Numbered from the stretch's first letter, positions 8,697-18,476 are shown. The stretch is 64,000 bases of DNA from Paenibacillus antri (GCF_005765165.1 NZ_VCIW01000017.1:1-64000), one strand, 5' to 3'. Numbers and translations: made by a program. Notes: generated by a model from the letters alone, not told the origin.

Positions 8697-9198
8697 GTGG
8701 TTATATTACAACGTTCACTTTGTGCTGTCAACTCATTATCGAGATTTTACGTCTGGTTCCGATTCTTGGATTTGCAAACGGGCGAGTTGTTCAAGAGTGA
8801 AAGACTCCAGAGAAAGTGCGTAAATACCTCCCCATAATCTAGAATCGGACAAGTTCTTGTCGCAGGCCCGCGACAAGAACTTGTCTGATTCAAATTAAAG
8901 ACCCGCATTTTAGGCTGATTTTAATCGTTGCACCATCCTTAAGGGAGCACGAAATTTCATCATGTATGAGGTTAGTCGTTCTTTCTTTGAGCATACGAAC
9001 GGCCCGGTATGCGGCAGCGTTGGTGATCGGGGCAGCCCCATATTTTTTAGACACATTGAGAATAAAAAAGCTACCCAGACCATCGTGAAATGGTTTTGGA
9101 TAGCTGATGTTTAATTAAAACCTCCGCAAGGCGCGGACGTTTCTCTACTTCACATTAGATCTTCATACATTATCACGAACTTCTACTTCATTTCCGAC
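8697..9198. other. Intergenic region with long inverted repeat and a gene remnant
   Basis: No intact gene. It holds a 22-bp inverted repeat (8842-8863 and 8870-8891, one mismatch, 6-nt loop) with no T-run, and on the minus strand an open frame 8890-9114 (74 codons) without any usable start. That frame reads protein-like (GAAPITNAAAYRAVRMLKER) but I do not recognise it; it is probably the 3' end of a lost gene. A weak minus-strand terminator-like hairpin TCCGC/GCGGA followed by GGTTTT lies at 9115-9139. Confidence 0.45.
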
Positions 9199-9765
9199 TC
9201 ACTTCGCAGTAAGTTCGGTTTCGGTTACCCATTGATGATTGGTCACTTTCTCGCCACCTGTAGTCGGAGTGTAGTCAACCATATACACGGTCATTTGATC
9301 ACCTGAGACAATTTCAGCGGTTGCTCCCATCATACCAGGCATGTGATCTGCTTGTAATGTAACTTGCGCACCTGACTGCAAAGGCTTATCACCTGCATCT
9401 TTTATCTCTTGATGAATCACCCATTTATGATTGGTTACGCGCTCTCCGCCTGTTGTCGGGGTATAGGAAACAACATAGGCTACAGTATCGTATGCTCCGA
9501 CAATTGTTGCTGTGGCGCCCTTCATGCCGGGCATGTGATCCGTTTGCAGAACCGCTTCGCTTCCAACTTTAAAGGTCGGATTCTCCGCTTCCTTTAACCC
9601 CGGAGGAACTTCACCGGATCCTGAATGGTTCATCTCCCCATGGCTTATGTCTCCATGGTTCATCTGTCCGTTATTACTGATTTCCTGGTCAGATGCATTA
9701 TTTCCGCATGCAGATAATACCACGATCATTATTGCGGTGATGATTAAAATCAGTTTTCTTTTCAT
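9199..9765 (-). CDS. ydhK: YdhK-type lipoprotein with two DUF1541 repeats
   Basis: 188-residue lipoprotein: signal peptide with lipobox VLSAC (C20), then a His/Met-rich stretch (about 28-48, MNHGD and MNHSG) and two tandem repeats of about 60 residues, each holding DHMPGM, GATA, YTPTTGGE and VTNH. YdhK proteins go with copper and other metal-resistance genes and likely bind metal outside the cell, but their exact role is unsettled. The ATG at 9765 follows GGAGGG. Upstream sequence reads in frame into this gene from a decayed glycosylhydrolase-like gene. Confidence 0.88.
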   Translation of the reverse strand: MKRKLILIITAIMIVVLSACGNNASDQEISNNGQMNHGDISHGEMNHSGSGEVPPGLKEAENPTFKVGSEAVLQTDHMPGMKGATATIVGAYDTVAYVVSYTPTTGGERVTNHKWVIHQEIKDAGDKPLQSGAQVTLQADHMPGMMGATAEIVSGDQMTVYMVDYTPTTGGEKVTNHQWVTETELTAK

Positions 9766-10031
9766 CCCTATCCCTCCATTATACTTTACAACTTCTCCTT
9801 GTTTGGCGATTATACTCCATGTTTTACCACGACCCGAAGTAATATACACATTTTTGCTTCCGGTAGCTATGGCAATTTCTTCTTCATTGGTTGGACTTAG
9901 ATAAGCAGACGCTTACCGTCATTCGAATAACCAAGACCATGAATGTGCATAAACGACTCATTTTCCATAACATGAGGGTTTTCGACTGAACATGCTGAGA
10001 ATGTCGCTGCTGCAACAAATAACCACCGCAA
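9766..10031 (-). pseudogene. Internally deleted F510_1955/BNR-repeat family gene
   Basis: Two fragments of one protein family lie end to end. The first (about 10031 to 9897) reads a lipoprotein signal (FVAAATFSAC) then HIHGLGYSNDGKRLLI and stops. The second (about 9902 to 9766) resumes in another frame with LSPTNEEEIAIATGSKNVYI and GKTW, matching the C-terminal end of the full-length paralogue at 38970-39878 (LLIVTNQFTAYESTDNGQTW). About 200 codons in the middle are missing. The second fragment has no stop before ydhK and is in frame with it. Confidence 0.6.
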
Positions 10032-10259
10032 GTTGAATCCATCTTTTCAGATAACTTTCCCCCTAGAATTAATGCGATATAAGAGGTAATTAACGTTTAA
10101 TATACCCACAATTTGTGTGGAAACTGTGAAGATGAATATAATAGTCTCCAAGTTAAACTTTATCACGTTAGTCGGGGAATTTAAGCTTGGCAACCTTCGC
10201 ACAGGCAGCCAAGCTTTTGTATGAGCTATTTTATCCAATAATTTTCTGGATTCTTCCTG

Positions 10260-10895
10260 TTAAGTCGTTCTACCCAACTCACATGCATTTTGCAGCTGGT
10301 CAAGCGAGACGCGGGTTAAGAATTTGCTGAATTTTTCTTTTCCTTTCGCATTTCCTTTATAGTAATGAATTATCTTGCTTATCAACGGAACGAGTTGATC
10401 TTCAGATAAGTCAGAGGCGAACTTTTGGGCAATAATTGTTTTCAGCCCCTTGGGCTCTCCACCGACATAAACATCATAGGTATCCCGTATTTTTACGACA
10501 CTGATATCCTTGAGCAAAGGTTCGCTTGTTCCGAGAGCACAACCTGCATAACCAATTTTAAGTGGAGTCGGCGTTTCAATCCCCGAGAATGCTTGGTTCA
10601 ATTTGCGTGCTGTCTCCAAGCCTGCCTCCTCCGCTCCTTTACAGAAATTGCAGGCAATCAAACTCTTGACCACAAAACCTGCCGGATAAACCTCGAGGCC
10701 GGTTCGCACTAGTTCTTCTTTTACTGTATCGTATCGATCCGATGGAACTTCCACATAAAGTTGCTTGAATGGAGTCATTTCAATTTTTACTTCCGTATCT
10801 GCGATCGATCCGATCTTGGCCAGCTGCTGTGGGGAAAATAAGCTTCCTCCGACTTGTATAGGAGGAGCTACCGCGATTTTCATGGTTTCTGCCAT
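10260..10895 (-). CDS. Nitrite/sulfite reductase half-domain-like protein
   Basis: 211 residues resembling one ferredoxin-like plus siroheme/4Fe-4S half of nitrite and sulfite reductases. Residues 1-75 look like the parachute domain. A Cys pair at C82-N-F-C85-KGAEEAGLETA and a third Cys at C119 in GYAGCALGTSEP take the places of the usual C-x4/5-C and C-x3-C cluster motifs, so only three ligands are evident. It may bind a 4Fe-4S cluster or siroheme without being a full reductase. It lies 13 nt downstream of copA, in the same direction, and is probably co-transcribed. Confidence 0.75.
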   Translation of the reverse strand: MAETMKIAVAPPIQVGGSLFSPQQLAKIGSIADTEVKIEMTPFKQLYVEVPSDRYDTVKEELVRTGLEVYPAGFVVKSLIACNFCKGAEEAGLETARKLNQAFSGIETPTPLKIGYAGCALGTSEPLLKDISVVKIRDTYDVYVGGEPKGLKTIIAQKFASDLSEDQLVPLISKIIHYYKGNAKGKEKFSKFLTRVSLDQLQNACELGRTT

Positions 10896-10908
10896 AATAT
10901 ATCACCCC

Positions 10909-13341
10909 TTAATGAAGCTTCACTCGTTGGAGACGAAGCGCGTTAAGTACGACGGACACCGAACTTAATGCCATCGCTGCACCGGCAACCCATGGAGCCA
11001 ATAAGCCGACTGCCGCAATCGGAATTCCCAACGTGTTATACCCTAGCGCCCAGAACAGATTTTGCTTGATGTTGCTCATCGTCTTGCGGCTCATGTAGAT
11101 CGCGTCCGGAATGCTGGTAAGTTCGCCGCGCATGAGCGTCACATCCGCCGCTTCCATCGCCACATCCGTTCCCGTACCGATGGCCATGCCAATATCGGCT
11201 GTCGCAAGGGCAGGTGCGTCGTTAATGCCGTCGCCGACCATTGCGACAGTCTTGCCTGCCGCCTGAAGCTTCTTGACTTCCTCGGCTTTTCCTTCCGGAA
11301 GAACTTCTGCCAGTACATGATCGATTCCAACTTGAGTGGCGATGGCCTTTGCCGTACGTTCGTTGTCGCCTGTGATCATAATTACCTGGATGCCCATTTC
11401 CTTCAATCGGGCAACTGCAGCCTTCGAGGTTTCCTTAATCGTATCGGCAACGGCGACCATACCGGCATAACGGCCTTCTATAGCCGCGAGCATTGCCGTC
11501 TTCCCGGCCTCTTCAAGCCGCGACATGGTTGCATAGGCCTCACTTGCGTCCACTCCATATTTCTCCATTAAGCGACGAGTTCCAACCAAGATTTCTTTTC
11601 CTTCAATAACTGCCTTAATGCCGAAGCCTGGGATCGCTTCGAACGAATCCGTCCCCGGAAGCTCGATATTTCTTTCACGGATTCCGGTAACGATCGCTTC
11701 CGCCAGCGGGTGTTCCGAAGGCTTCTCCGCTGCTCCCACCATCCGAAGAAACTCCGTCTCCTCCAGATCCGTTACAACATCGGTAAGCTCCGGTTTCCCT
11801 TTCGTGACCGTTCCCGTCTTGTCAAGAATAATTGCATCGATTTTATGGGTCTGCTCTAGATGTTCGCCGCCTTTGAACAGAATGCCGAATTCGGCGGCCC
11901 GCCCCGAACCGGCCATAATGGAGGTTGGCGTCGCCAAACCTAGCGCACAAGGGCATGCGATGACGAGAACGGCGATCGCTTTTTCCAAAGCGCCGGCGAA
12001 ATCGCCTGGGGTAACGAAGAAATACCACACCAAGAACGCTACGACCGCGATCCCGACAACAATCGGGACGAAGATCCCGGAGATGACGTCGGCCACCCGT
12101 TGAATCGGCGCCTTGGAGCCTTGCGCCTCCTCGACCACCTTGACGATCTGCGCCAGCGCCGTCTCTTTCCCGACCTTCGTCGCTTGAATGCGCAGCATCC
12201 CGTTCTTATTGATCGTTGCGCCGATGACGGTGTCCCCCGCCTTCTTCTCTACCGGAAGACTTTCGCCCGTCAGCATTGATTCGTCGACCGAAGATTCGCC
12301 TTCCAACACTTTGCCGTCAACCGGCACTTTATCTCCAGGGCGTACCAGTACGATGTCCCCGACGATGACCTCTTCCACCGGTACCGTTAACTCTTGGCCG
12401 TCCCGTACAATAAGGGCCGTCTTCGCCTGCAGTCCCATCAACGATTTAATCGCTTCGGAAGTCCGGCCTTTCGCAAGAGCTTCGAACAATTTCCCCAAAA
12501 TGACGAGCGTGATCAAGATCGCGCTTGTTTCATAATATAGGGAAGGTCCATGATGCACGTCGGCGCCTCCGGTAAACCATACAATCGTTAGATACAAGCT
12601 ATAAAAAAAGGCGGCGGAGGTACCCAACGCGATCAATACGTCCATGTTCGCGCTGCCGTTGCGCAACGCCTTATAAGCTCCAACGTAAAATTGCTTCCCA
12701 ATGTAGAATTGAACTGGAGTCGCCAAAATCAGTTGGAACCACGGATTCATAAACAGTTCAGGCGTATAGATCCACGAGGTAAACGAAAAGTGTCCGACCA
12801 TCGCCCATAGCAACGGAAGCGAAAGAATCGAAGAAATCAGCAGCTTTCTTTTCTGATTGCGCACTTCTTTGATCCGGTGGTCTTCCGCATCCTCGGCTTC
12901 CTGCTTCGGAATCGCTTTATATCCCAGCTGCTTCACTTTGTTTTGCATATCGGCGATCGAAACATCGCCGGGCGTATACTCCACCATCGCCGTTTCCATA
13001 GCGAAATTGACAGTTGCGTTCGTTACGCCGGGTAGCTTATTCAATCCCTTTTCGATCCGGTTTGCGCAAGCGGCGCAGGTCATACCCTCGAGTTGAAATT
13101 GAACGGATTCCTTTACCGTTCCGTAGCCCAATTTTTCGATCGTTTGCTCCAGACCACTAACATCTACCTTCGCCGGATTGTACGTAACGCTAGCCTTCTC
13201 TAAGGCAAAATTGACATTCGCGGAGGTGACGCCTTCCACTTTGTTTAGGCCTTTTTCAATCCTGTTAGCGCACGCTGCGCAAGTCATTCCTGTAATTTGA
13301 AGTGTCGTTAGCTTTTGATCCCTGCTCGCCGTCGCATCCAT
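10909..13341 (-). CDS. copA: Copper-exporting P1B-type ATPase
   Basis: 810 residues. Two N-terminal heavy-metal domains, each [15 protein letters not shown] (C21/C24 and C89/C92), then eight membrane segments with the CPC transport motif ([12 protein letters not shown]), the phosphorylation motif DKTGTVTKG, and the hinge [13 protein letters not shown] plus two CxxC domains mark Cu(I) export. GGAG precedes the ATG at 13341. With copZ and csoR directly upstream this is the classic csoR-copZ-copA order on the minus strand, though the copA-copZ gap of 108 nt may hold an extra promoter. Confidence 0.97.
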   Translation of the reverse strand: MDATASRDQKLTTLQITGMTCAACANRIEKGLNKVEGVTSANVNFALEKASVTYNPAKVDVSGLEQTIEKLGYGTVKESVQFQLEGMTCAACANRIEKGLNKLPGVTNATVNFAMETAMVEYTPGDVSIADMQNKVKQLGYKAIPKQEAEDAEDHRIKEVRNQKRKLLISSILSLPLLWAMVGHFSFTSWIYTPELFMNPWFQLILATPVQFYIGKQFYVGAYKALRNGSANMDVLIALGTSAAFFYSLYLTIVWFTGGADVHHGPSLYYETSAILITLVILGKLFEALAKGRTSEAIKSLMGLQAKTALIVRDGQELTVPVEEVIVGDIVLVRPGDKVPVDGKVLEGESSVDESMLTGESLPVEKKAGDTVIGATINKNGMLRIQATKVGKETALAQIVKVVEEAQGSKAPIQRVADVISGIFVPIVVGIAVVAFLVWYFFVTPGDFAGALEKAIAVLVIACPCALGLATPTSIMAGSGRAAEFGILFKGGEHLEQTHKIDAIILDKTGTVTKGKPELTDVVTDLEETEFLRMVGAAEKPSEHPLAEAIVTGIRERNIELPGTDSFEAIPGFGIKAVIEGKEILVGTRRLMEKYGVDASEAYATMSRLEEAGKTAMLAAIEGRYAGMVAVADTIKETSKAAVARLKEMGIQVIMITGDNERTAKAIATQVGIDHVLAEVLPEGKAEEVKKLQAAGKTVAMVGDGINDAPALATADIGMAIGTGTDVAMEAADVTLMRGELTSIPDAIYMSRKTMSNIKQNLFWALGYNTLGIPIAAVGLLAPWVAGAAMALSSVSVVLNALRLQRVKLH

Positions 13342-13449
13342 TACCTTTCACTCCTTAGTGGTATATCAAAATTTTCATTACGGTACCTTAGTACCCTATA
13401 TTATATGCCTTATAACAGAGACCATCCGGCGACGGTCTCTGTATGTTAT

Positions 13450-13650
13450 TTACGCCACGTCGTATCCTTGTTCTTCAATGGCTTCTTTGACTTTCTCGAT
13501 GGACACTTTATTTTCATCGTATTCTACGGAGACCGAGTTGCTCTTTAGATCCACGCGACCCGAGACTCCGATTTCCTTCAATGCACCTTCAATGGAATTC
13601 ACGCAATGCTGGCAGGACATTCCGTTTACTTGGAGCGTCGCTTGTTTCAT
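13450..13650 (-). CDS. copZ: Copper chaperone
   Basis: 66-residue heavy-metal-associated domain with MSCQHC (C13, C16), the expected size and fold for CopZ, which hands Cu(I) to CopA. GGAGGG precedes the ATG. It lies between csoR (20 nt upstream) and copA. Confidence 0.95.
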   Translation of the reverse strand: MKQATLQVNGMSCQHCVNSIEGALKEIGVSGRVDLKSNSVSVEYDENKVSIEKVKEAIEEQGYDVA

Positions 13651-13670
13651 TTATAATCCCTCCGATTTTA

Positions 13671-14009
13671 TTATTTCATTAATTTGTTTACGGTAATCAA
13701 TAATTCGTCGATCACTTCATGCTCGCCCGCCTGAATTCGCTCTACGATGCAGCTCTTCATGTGCCCTTCAAGCAATAGCTTGCCTACACCGTTTAGAGCC
13801 GATTGAATCGAAGAAATTTGGTTTAGCACATCATCGCAGTACATATCCTTTTCGATCATGCCCTTTATCCCGCGAATCTGACCTTCGATCCGATTGAGTC
13901 TGGAGATTAACGAGTTCTTCATCTTATCCGAGTGATGGCTCTTTCGCTCGTTGTCCGAAGCGCAGCAAGCATGATTGGCTTCCATTGTAAACACTTCTTC
14001 TTTAATCAC
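13671..14009 (-). CDS. csoR: Copper-sensing repressor
   Basis: 112 residues from a GTG at 14009 with GAGGTG 7 nt upstream; an ATG at residue 9 is an alternative. The Cu(I) ligands of CsoR are all present: C58, H83 and C87 (HMKSC). An N-terminal extension carries an extra pair C15-C16 and a His pair, not seen in short CsoR proteins. It should repress csoR-copZ-copA until Cu(I) binds. The region just upstream (near 14035-14055) has a TATACCCCCC run that may be half of an operator. Confidence 0.93.
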   Translation of the reverse strand: MIKEEVFTMEANHACCASDNERKSHHSDKMKNSLISRLNRIEGQIRGIKGMIEKDMYCDDVLNQISSIQSALNGVGKLLLEGHMKSCIVERIQAGEHEVIDELLITVNKLMK

Positions 14010-14140
14010 TTTGAATCACCTCACACCGAAATCATACTATACCCCCCATGCCTATGTCAACCGCCATTTGCATAACGTTTTGAAACAAAGTACACATTAA
14101 CCACGAGATCTAACCTACTCACTTGAAAAGGAGCAATATT

Positions 14141-14488
14141 ATGCCGACGGTAATCGACTCAACGGTAACCCACTTTCAAGCTTGTATTGATGCATGCAGT
14201 AAATGTATGCAAGCTTGCGAAGAATGCTTGACCTCTTGCCTGAAGGAACCGGACGTTCAAGCACGGCAGCATTGCATCAGCATGCTTCGCGATTGCGCGG
14301 ATATTTGTTCAATGGCGGCACTATGGATGTCGCGCGGAAGTATGCATGCGAAGCAGCTTTGCCAATTGTGCGCAACCATCTGCGACGCATGCGCTGCTGA
14401 TTGTGCAAAGTTCCAAGACGCGCACTGCAAGGCATGTGCAGACGCCTGCCGTAAATGCGCGGAAGAATGCCGGAGAATGGCAGCATAA
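14141..14488 (+). CDS. Csp3-like copper-storage four-helix bundle
   Basis: 115 residues, 19 of them Cys, spaced mostly every three or four residues along helices (for example CIDACSKCMQACEECLTSC). This is the DUF326/Csp pattern, in which Cys line the core of a four-helix bundle and bind many Cu(I) ions. No signal peptide, so cytosolic, as in Csp3. The ATG at 14141 follows AAAGGAG at 7 nt. It diverges from csoR and is therefore likely part of the copper response. Confidence 0.93.
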   Translation: MPTVIDSTVTHFQACIDACSKCMQACEECLTSCLKEPDVQARQHCISMLRDCADICSMAALWMSRGSMHAKQLCQLCATICDACAADCAKFQDAHCKACADACRKCAEECRRMAA

Positions 14489-14502
14489 CATTTTGTGTCG
14501 TG

Positions 14503-14536
14503 AAGGCCGCAAGCCCAACTGGCTGTGGCCTTTTTT
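14503..14536 (+). terminator. Terminator after the Csp3-like gene
   Basis: Imperfect GC-rich stem (AAGGCC...GGCCTT with inner pairs GCC/GGC) followed by TTTTTT, 15 nt beyond the stop. Confidence 0.7.
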
Positions 14537-14628
14537 CCGCACTAACGATATGGTGCTCTTGTCGAGTAAGGGCAAATAGAGCAAAGATCGGATGGTCCCT
14601 CAAGTCCTTACATTTTGGGGATGGTCGA

Positions 14629-14874
14629 TTAATGACGATGCTTCCTCTTACCCATCATCAGAGGCATCATGACAAGGTGCATCAACGGGCAAATAAGTAC
14701 CAATAAAATTGGCAAATAGTTCCCCCAAGTTCCAAGGTCGATGCCTGTGAAGAGGATTACTGCAACAAGGACAATGGGCAACACGCAACCTACAATCATC
14801 AACCAGCTGTGCAATCGACGATGTTTTTGGGGGGCCTTGCCTTCCTTTGAATGATCTTCATGGCAGCAATTCAT
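14629..14874 (-). CDS. Small DUF2933-like membrane protein
   Basis: 81 residues. A hydrophilic start with Cys and His (MNCCHEDHSKE), then two membrane segments, the second holding ICPLMHLVMMPLMM. The CPLMH motif is typical of DUF2933 proteins that travel with copper and mercury genes. GGGAGG precedes the ATG at 14874; earlier starts lack a site. Probably metal-related, function unknown. Confidence 0.75.
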   Translation of the reverse strand: MNCCHEDHSKEGKAPQKHRRLHSWLMIVGCVLPIVLVAVILFTGIDLGTWGNYLPILLVLICPLMHLVMMPLMMGKRKHRH

Positions 14875-14970
14875 TGCTCTTCCCTCCCGCTTATTAGCTT
14901 GGATCTTCTTGACACCATCATTGTAAACAGGAATCATGGGGTTTCTGTGTGGGTTACCGCTCCATTCGAG

Positions 14971-15174
14971 CTACTTCCGGCGATTTCTTTGTTTCATCAG
15001 AACATACCCGATTCCGACAATGATTAGCGGAATGGCCATCCACAAACAAAGCGACAGCAAGGTTCCTAAATACGATAATGTGGGGCGCTCCAACCAGGAC
15101 GTTGCCGAAGCGGACATACATATGATTCCCATGCCAATAAAGATGGCAACGATCGCCCAATCCATACGTTTCAT
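14971..15174 (-). CDS. Small two-segment membrane protein
   Basis: 67 residues with two hydrophobic helices (about 5-25 and 35-60). The ATG at 15174 overlaps the stop of the histidine kinase as ATGA and has AAGGGTGG upstream, so the two are translationally coupled. I do not recognise a family. Location suggests a role with the two-component system. Confidence 0.7.
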   Translation of the reverse strand: MKRMDWAIVAIFIGMGIICMSASATSWLERPTLSYLGTLLSLCLWMAIPLIIVGIGYVLMKQRNRRK

Positions 15175-16562
15175 GGCGTTTGCCACCCTTTGGAACGATT
15201 CGCGGGAAACGTGATGACAACCCGGGTCCCTGCCGCAACTTGACTGAAAACTTCGATCGTCCCGCCCTGCAGTTCTACCAGCTTCCTCGTAATGGCTAGT
15301 CCGAGCCCGGTTCCTCCATATTGCCGGGACCTCGACTTTTCCACTCGATAGAACCTTTCAAAGATGTAAGGCAGTTCATCGGTCGGGATGCCGACTCCAG
15401 TGTCCTCTACCGTCAGTTGACAACCGGATTCTCCATTCCGTAGTCGCACTTGAATGGAGCCTTCCTCTGTATATCGAACTGCGTTCTCCAGTAAATTCAA
15501 CAATACCTGCTCCATACGAAGACCATCGGCTATGATCGGCGGAATGTCGTCCTCTAAGGAAGACAAGATGGAGAGGCCCTTCTCCCGTGCTCTCAGACGC
15601 ACCTTTTCCACAGCCGATTCTACAATTTCTTTCAAATCGACCCGTTCCAGCGTCAAGTTCAGTTGTCCCTCTTCCATCTTCGCCAGTTCAAACAGGTCGT
15701 GAATGAGTCGGTTCAACCGGAACGATTCCTGGCGAATAATCGCAAGGTATTTTTGTTTCTCTTCTTCGGTTTCATACAATTCGTCGGACAGTACCTTTGC
15801 GTACCCTTCCAAATAGGTGATCGGGGTCCGAAGTTCGTGGGAGACGTTAGCGAAAAATTCTTGGCGCGTATCCCGGTAATGCTGCAGATCCTTCGCCAAA
15901 TCGTTGATCGCCTCAGCCAATGTCCCGACTTCGTCCGATGAGCGTACGGCAAGTCGGGTTTCCAACTCTCCTTTGGCAATTCTCCTCGCCGCTTGTTCCA
16001 TCTCCAGCATCGGTCGGGATAACAGCTGGGAAACGATATACGTAAAGCCCAAGGCTAAGAAGAGAGCCCCTGCTCCGGATAAAGCCAACAAGCTTCTCAC
16101 TTGATTCAAAGACTGTTCCATATTGTGCATGGAAGATAGGACGTAAATCGCCTTTCCTTCCACCCCGACGGGCTCTGCAGCTATGAAAAACCGTTCGTTT
16201 TGAGCGGATTCAAACTCGATGAAGACGGATTGCCCTGCAGCTAATCGCTTGAGATCGGAGCTCCGGATAAAAGAAAGATCGGAAACCTCCGTCTTTCCAA
16301 GACTGACTGTTTCCTGCTCCGTCCCGTCTGTCAAATAGATGCTTACGTTAGAAAATTCCGCGAACGTCTGAATCATATCGCCTTCGTCCGTATTCGCCAT
16401 GCTTGCAAAGTGAACGGCCAATTCCTCAACCTCTTCGCGCATCTCTGCATGATAGAAGTTGGAGAACACTCGATCGATTACAAACCCTAAAGCGAAAAGT
16501 ACGATTACGAACAAAGCGATAATCGTCGCGCCAAGTTTGAACCCGATCCGGTTGATGTTCAT
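15171..16562 (-). CDS. Membrane sensor histidine kinase
   Basis: 463 residues: membrane helix 1 (about 10-30), an extracellular sensor of about 130 residues, membrane helix 2 (about 160-182), HAMP, HisKA with phospho-acceptor H242 in SHELRTP, and HATPase_c with N-box LLENAVRYT, DTGVGI and GGTGLGLA. Overlaps the response regulator by 4 nt. The ligand is unknown. Its place between copper genes and metal-linked small membrane proteins suggests metal or envelope-stress sensing. Confidence 0.92.
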   Translation of the reverse strand: MNINRIGFKLGATIIALFVIVLFALGFVIDRVFSNFYHAEMREEVEELAVHFASMANTDEGDMIQTFAEFSNVSIYLTDGTEQETVSLGKTEVSDLSFIRSSDLKRLAAGQSVFIEFESAQNERFFIAAEPVGVEGKAIYVLSSMHNMEQSLNQVRSLLALSGAGALFLALGFTYIVSQLLSRPMLEMEQAARRIAKGELETRLAVRSSDEVGTLAEAINDLAKDLQHYRDTRQEFFANVSHELRTPITYLEGYAKVLSDELYETEEEKQKYLAIIRQESFRLNRLIHDLFELAKMEEGQLNLTLERVDLKEIVESAVEKVRLRAREKGLSILSSLEDDIPPIIADGLRMEQVLLNLLENAVRYTEEGSIQVRLRNGESGCQLTVEDTGVGIPTDELPYIFERFYRVEKSRSRQYGGTGLGLAITRKLVELQGGTIEVFSQVAAGTRVVITFPANRSKGWQTP

Positions 16563-17257
16563 CCGCGATCCTCCGGGACATGAAATTTATATCCCACGCC
16601 CCATACGGTTTGAATCGGATTGTAAGAGAGCCCTGAGCGCTGCAGCTTTTCCCGAATGTTTTTCACATGCGTATCGATCACTCGGGTATCTCCCGCATAA
16701 TCGAACCCCCACAAGGCTTCAACCAGAGCATCCCGCGCGAACGCTTTTTGACGATAACGGGCTAACATTAGGAATAAATCGAACTCCTTCGGCGTCAATT
16801 CGACGGAATTTTCCCGAATCAATACTTGACGGCCCTCCGGATAGATCGTACCTTCAGGAAATTCGACCATTTCTTGTGCGGATACATGTGTCTGGTTCGG
16901 ATTTGCCCTGCGAAGCAAGGCATGGATTCGGGCGATCAGTTCCTCCGGTTCGAACGGTTTCGTAACATAATCGTCTGCCCCGACTCCAAGCCCCTGTACC
17001 TTGTCCTTCGTTTCGTTGCGGGCTGTCAGCATGATGATCGGAGTTTGATGACGTTCGCGGATTTTGCGGCATACCTGCCACCCGTCCATATCCGGCATCA
17101 TGACATCCAAAATGATCACGTCGAACGGTTCGTTATTCGCGAAAGCGACAGCCTCGCTGCCGTTCGTCGCTTCTTTGACTTCAAAGCCCTGCTTCTTTAG
17201 GTAAATCCGGAGCAAATTTCGCATATTCCATTCATCGTCGACGACTAAGATCTTCAC
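16559..17257 (-). CDS. OmpR/PhoB-family response regulator
   Basis: 232 residues: receiver domain (DD at 7-8, phospho-acceptor D51 in ILDVMMPDMDG, K in TKPFEP) and a winged-helix C-terminal domain (ELTPKEFDLFLML, RVIDTHVKNIREKL, VWGVGYKF). Partner of the kinase that overlaps it. First gene of a three-gene operon with the kinase and the 67-aa membrane protein. Confidence 0.94.
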   Translation of the reverse strand: MKILVVDDEWNMRNLLRIYLKKQGFEVKEATNGSEAVAFANNEPFDVIILDVMMPDMDGWQVCRKIRERHQTPIIMLTARNETKDKVQGLGVGADDYVTKPFEPEELIARIHALLRRANPNQTHVSAQEMVEFPEGTIYPEGRQVLIRENSVELTPKEFDLFLMLARYRQKAFARDALVEALWGFDYAGDTRVIDTHVKNIREKLQRSGLSYNPIQTVWGVGYKFHVPEDRG

Positions 17258-17314
17258 GACATCACCGCTTATCTTTCAGAATTCATCATAGTCCCATTAT
17301 AGACCAAAAGTCCG

Positions 17315-17515
17315 TTACACTTCGTTTCCTTTCATCTCTCTAAGCTCTTTTTGCATGACTTCATTTTGCCTCTTTAATTCCGCCAATTGTTCGATGAGAT
17401 GGCTTTCGTGGTCTTGTTTAGAGTTTGAATCCGATTTATTCCCTCTTAACATCAGGAACACCATCGGGAGCATCATTAGCGGGCATAACAGTAAGGCTAA
17501 GTAAGACCACTCCAT
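17315..17515 (-). CDS. Small DUF2933-like membrane protein with coiled-coil tail
   Basis: 66 residues: one membrane segment with LLLCPLMMLPMVFLML, then a charged heptad-like tail (LIEQLAELKRQNEVMQKEL). The CPLMM motif parallels the 81-aa protein at 14629. GGGAGG precedes the ATG at 17515. Function unknown, likely metal-linked by context. Confidence 0.7.
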   Translation of the reverse strand: MEWSYLALLLCPLMMLPMVFLMLRGNKSDSNSKQDHESHLIEQLAELKRQNEVMQKELREMKGNEV

Positions 17516-17599
17516 TTTCGTTCCCTCCCATATATCTTCTGTATCGAATAACTTCACTTTAAAGCAGACGTGTGTATTTTCTGTGTGGGATGCGGGTTG

Positions 17600-18400
17600 T
17601 TACAACGGGCTTCCACCAAAGAGAAATCTCTTTTCCCACTGAGATCCCTCGATCGTATCGATTCGAACTCCGCCGGATTTTTTGGAGTATGTCTGCAGGA
17701 TTTTACCATTGCCGATATAGATTCCGTTGTGCGTAATTCGTTCGGACAACTTGTCCACGTCTTTATAATCTGAAGCTTTCGAACCCTCGTATTCCATAAA
17801 GAACATAATGTCCCCAGGCTCTAGCTCTTTCCAATCCGTCTTGACGTCGCCCTTCCGCTTTATATATTTCCCTTGGCTTCTGGAGTCGGAAGGCAGCTTC
17901 AACCCGATCCCGTCAAGATAGGCTTGTCTTACAAAATCTGAGCAATCAAACGTTTTCGTATCCGATCGGCTGGAACCAAATTCATAAGGCGTGCCCAAAT
18001 ATTCTTTGCCGGCAGCAATAACCTTCCTTGCAGCTTCCGTTGCGGTTACCTTTGTGAAAGATACTCGAGAAGTCGGCGCTTTGTACCCTGTCCTCACATA
18101 TTTAGAGTTGCTGCTAATGTACCCTGTCGTGCCCCGTACGTCTCGAACGTGAAACCAATAATCATTCGTTTCATTGAGGATTGTAACGTTCTCCCCTTCT
18201 TTTAAATAGCGAATTTTGTCTGCTTCGACGGATGGAGACGTACGGAGCGAAACGGCGCTCGCAATTCTAGCTTTCGTATAATCGGAAGTGACTTGTCCCG
18301 AAGCAGCGAACGCTTGTCCGGGAAGTACGGCGGCTGTCCCAGTAACAAGAGATAAGGAAAGAACGGCGTGGATCCATGGTTTCATCTTCATCATCATCAT
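17600..18400 (-). CDS. Secreted SH3b-NlpC/P60 peptidoglycan hydrolase
   Basis: About 264 residues: signal peptide to about residue 32, one bacterial SH3 domain (about 40-105, SLRTSPSVEADKIRYL) and a C-terminal NlpC/P60 domain with catalytic Cys in FDCSDFVRQAY and His in ITHNGIYIGNG. Expected to cleave stem peptides of peptidoglycan. Four ATG codons in a row follow AGGAGG; the third or fourth is best spaced. A longer paralogue with two SH3 domains is at 37844-38851. It lies 76 nt downstream of lgt. Confidence 0.92.
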   Translation of the reverse strand: MMMMKMKPWIHAVLSLSLVTGTAAVLPGQAFAASGQVTSDYTKARIASAVSLRTSPSVEADKIRYLKEGENVTILNETNDYWFHVRDVRGTTGYISSNSKYVRTGYKAPTSRVSFTKVTATEAARKVIAAGKEYLGTPYEFGSSRSDTKTFDCSDFVRQAYLDGIGLKLPSDSRSQGKYIKRKGDVKTDWKELEPGDIMFFMEYEGSKASDYKDVDKLSERITHNGIYIGNGKILQTYSKKSGGVRIDTIEGSQWEKRFLFGGSPL

Positions 18401-18476
18401 CCTCCTTTATTGTTACGCTTACATTGTAAGGAGAAGATGTGTAGAACCTGTGTAGATGCCCAAATTATCGGCCAAC

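Noticed and set aside
10047-10238. 63-codon minus-strand frame between the BNR remnant and the reductase-like gene
   Set aside because: No ribosome site, odd composition, and it spans an AAGCTTGGC inverted repeat.
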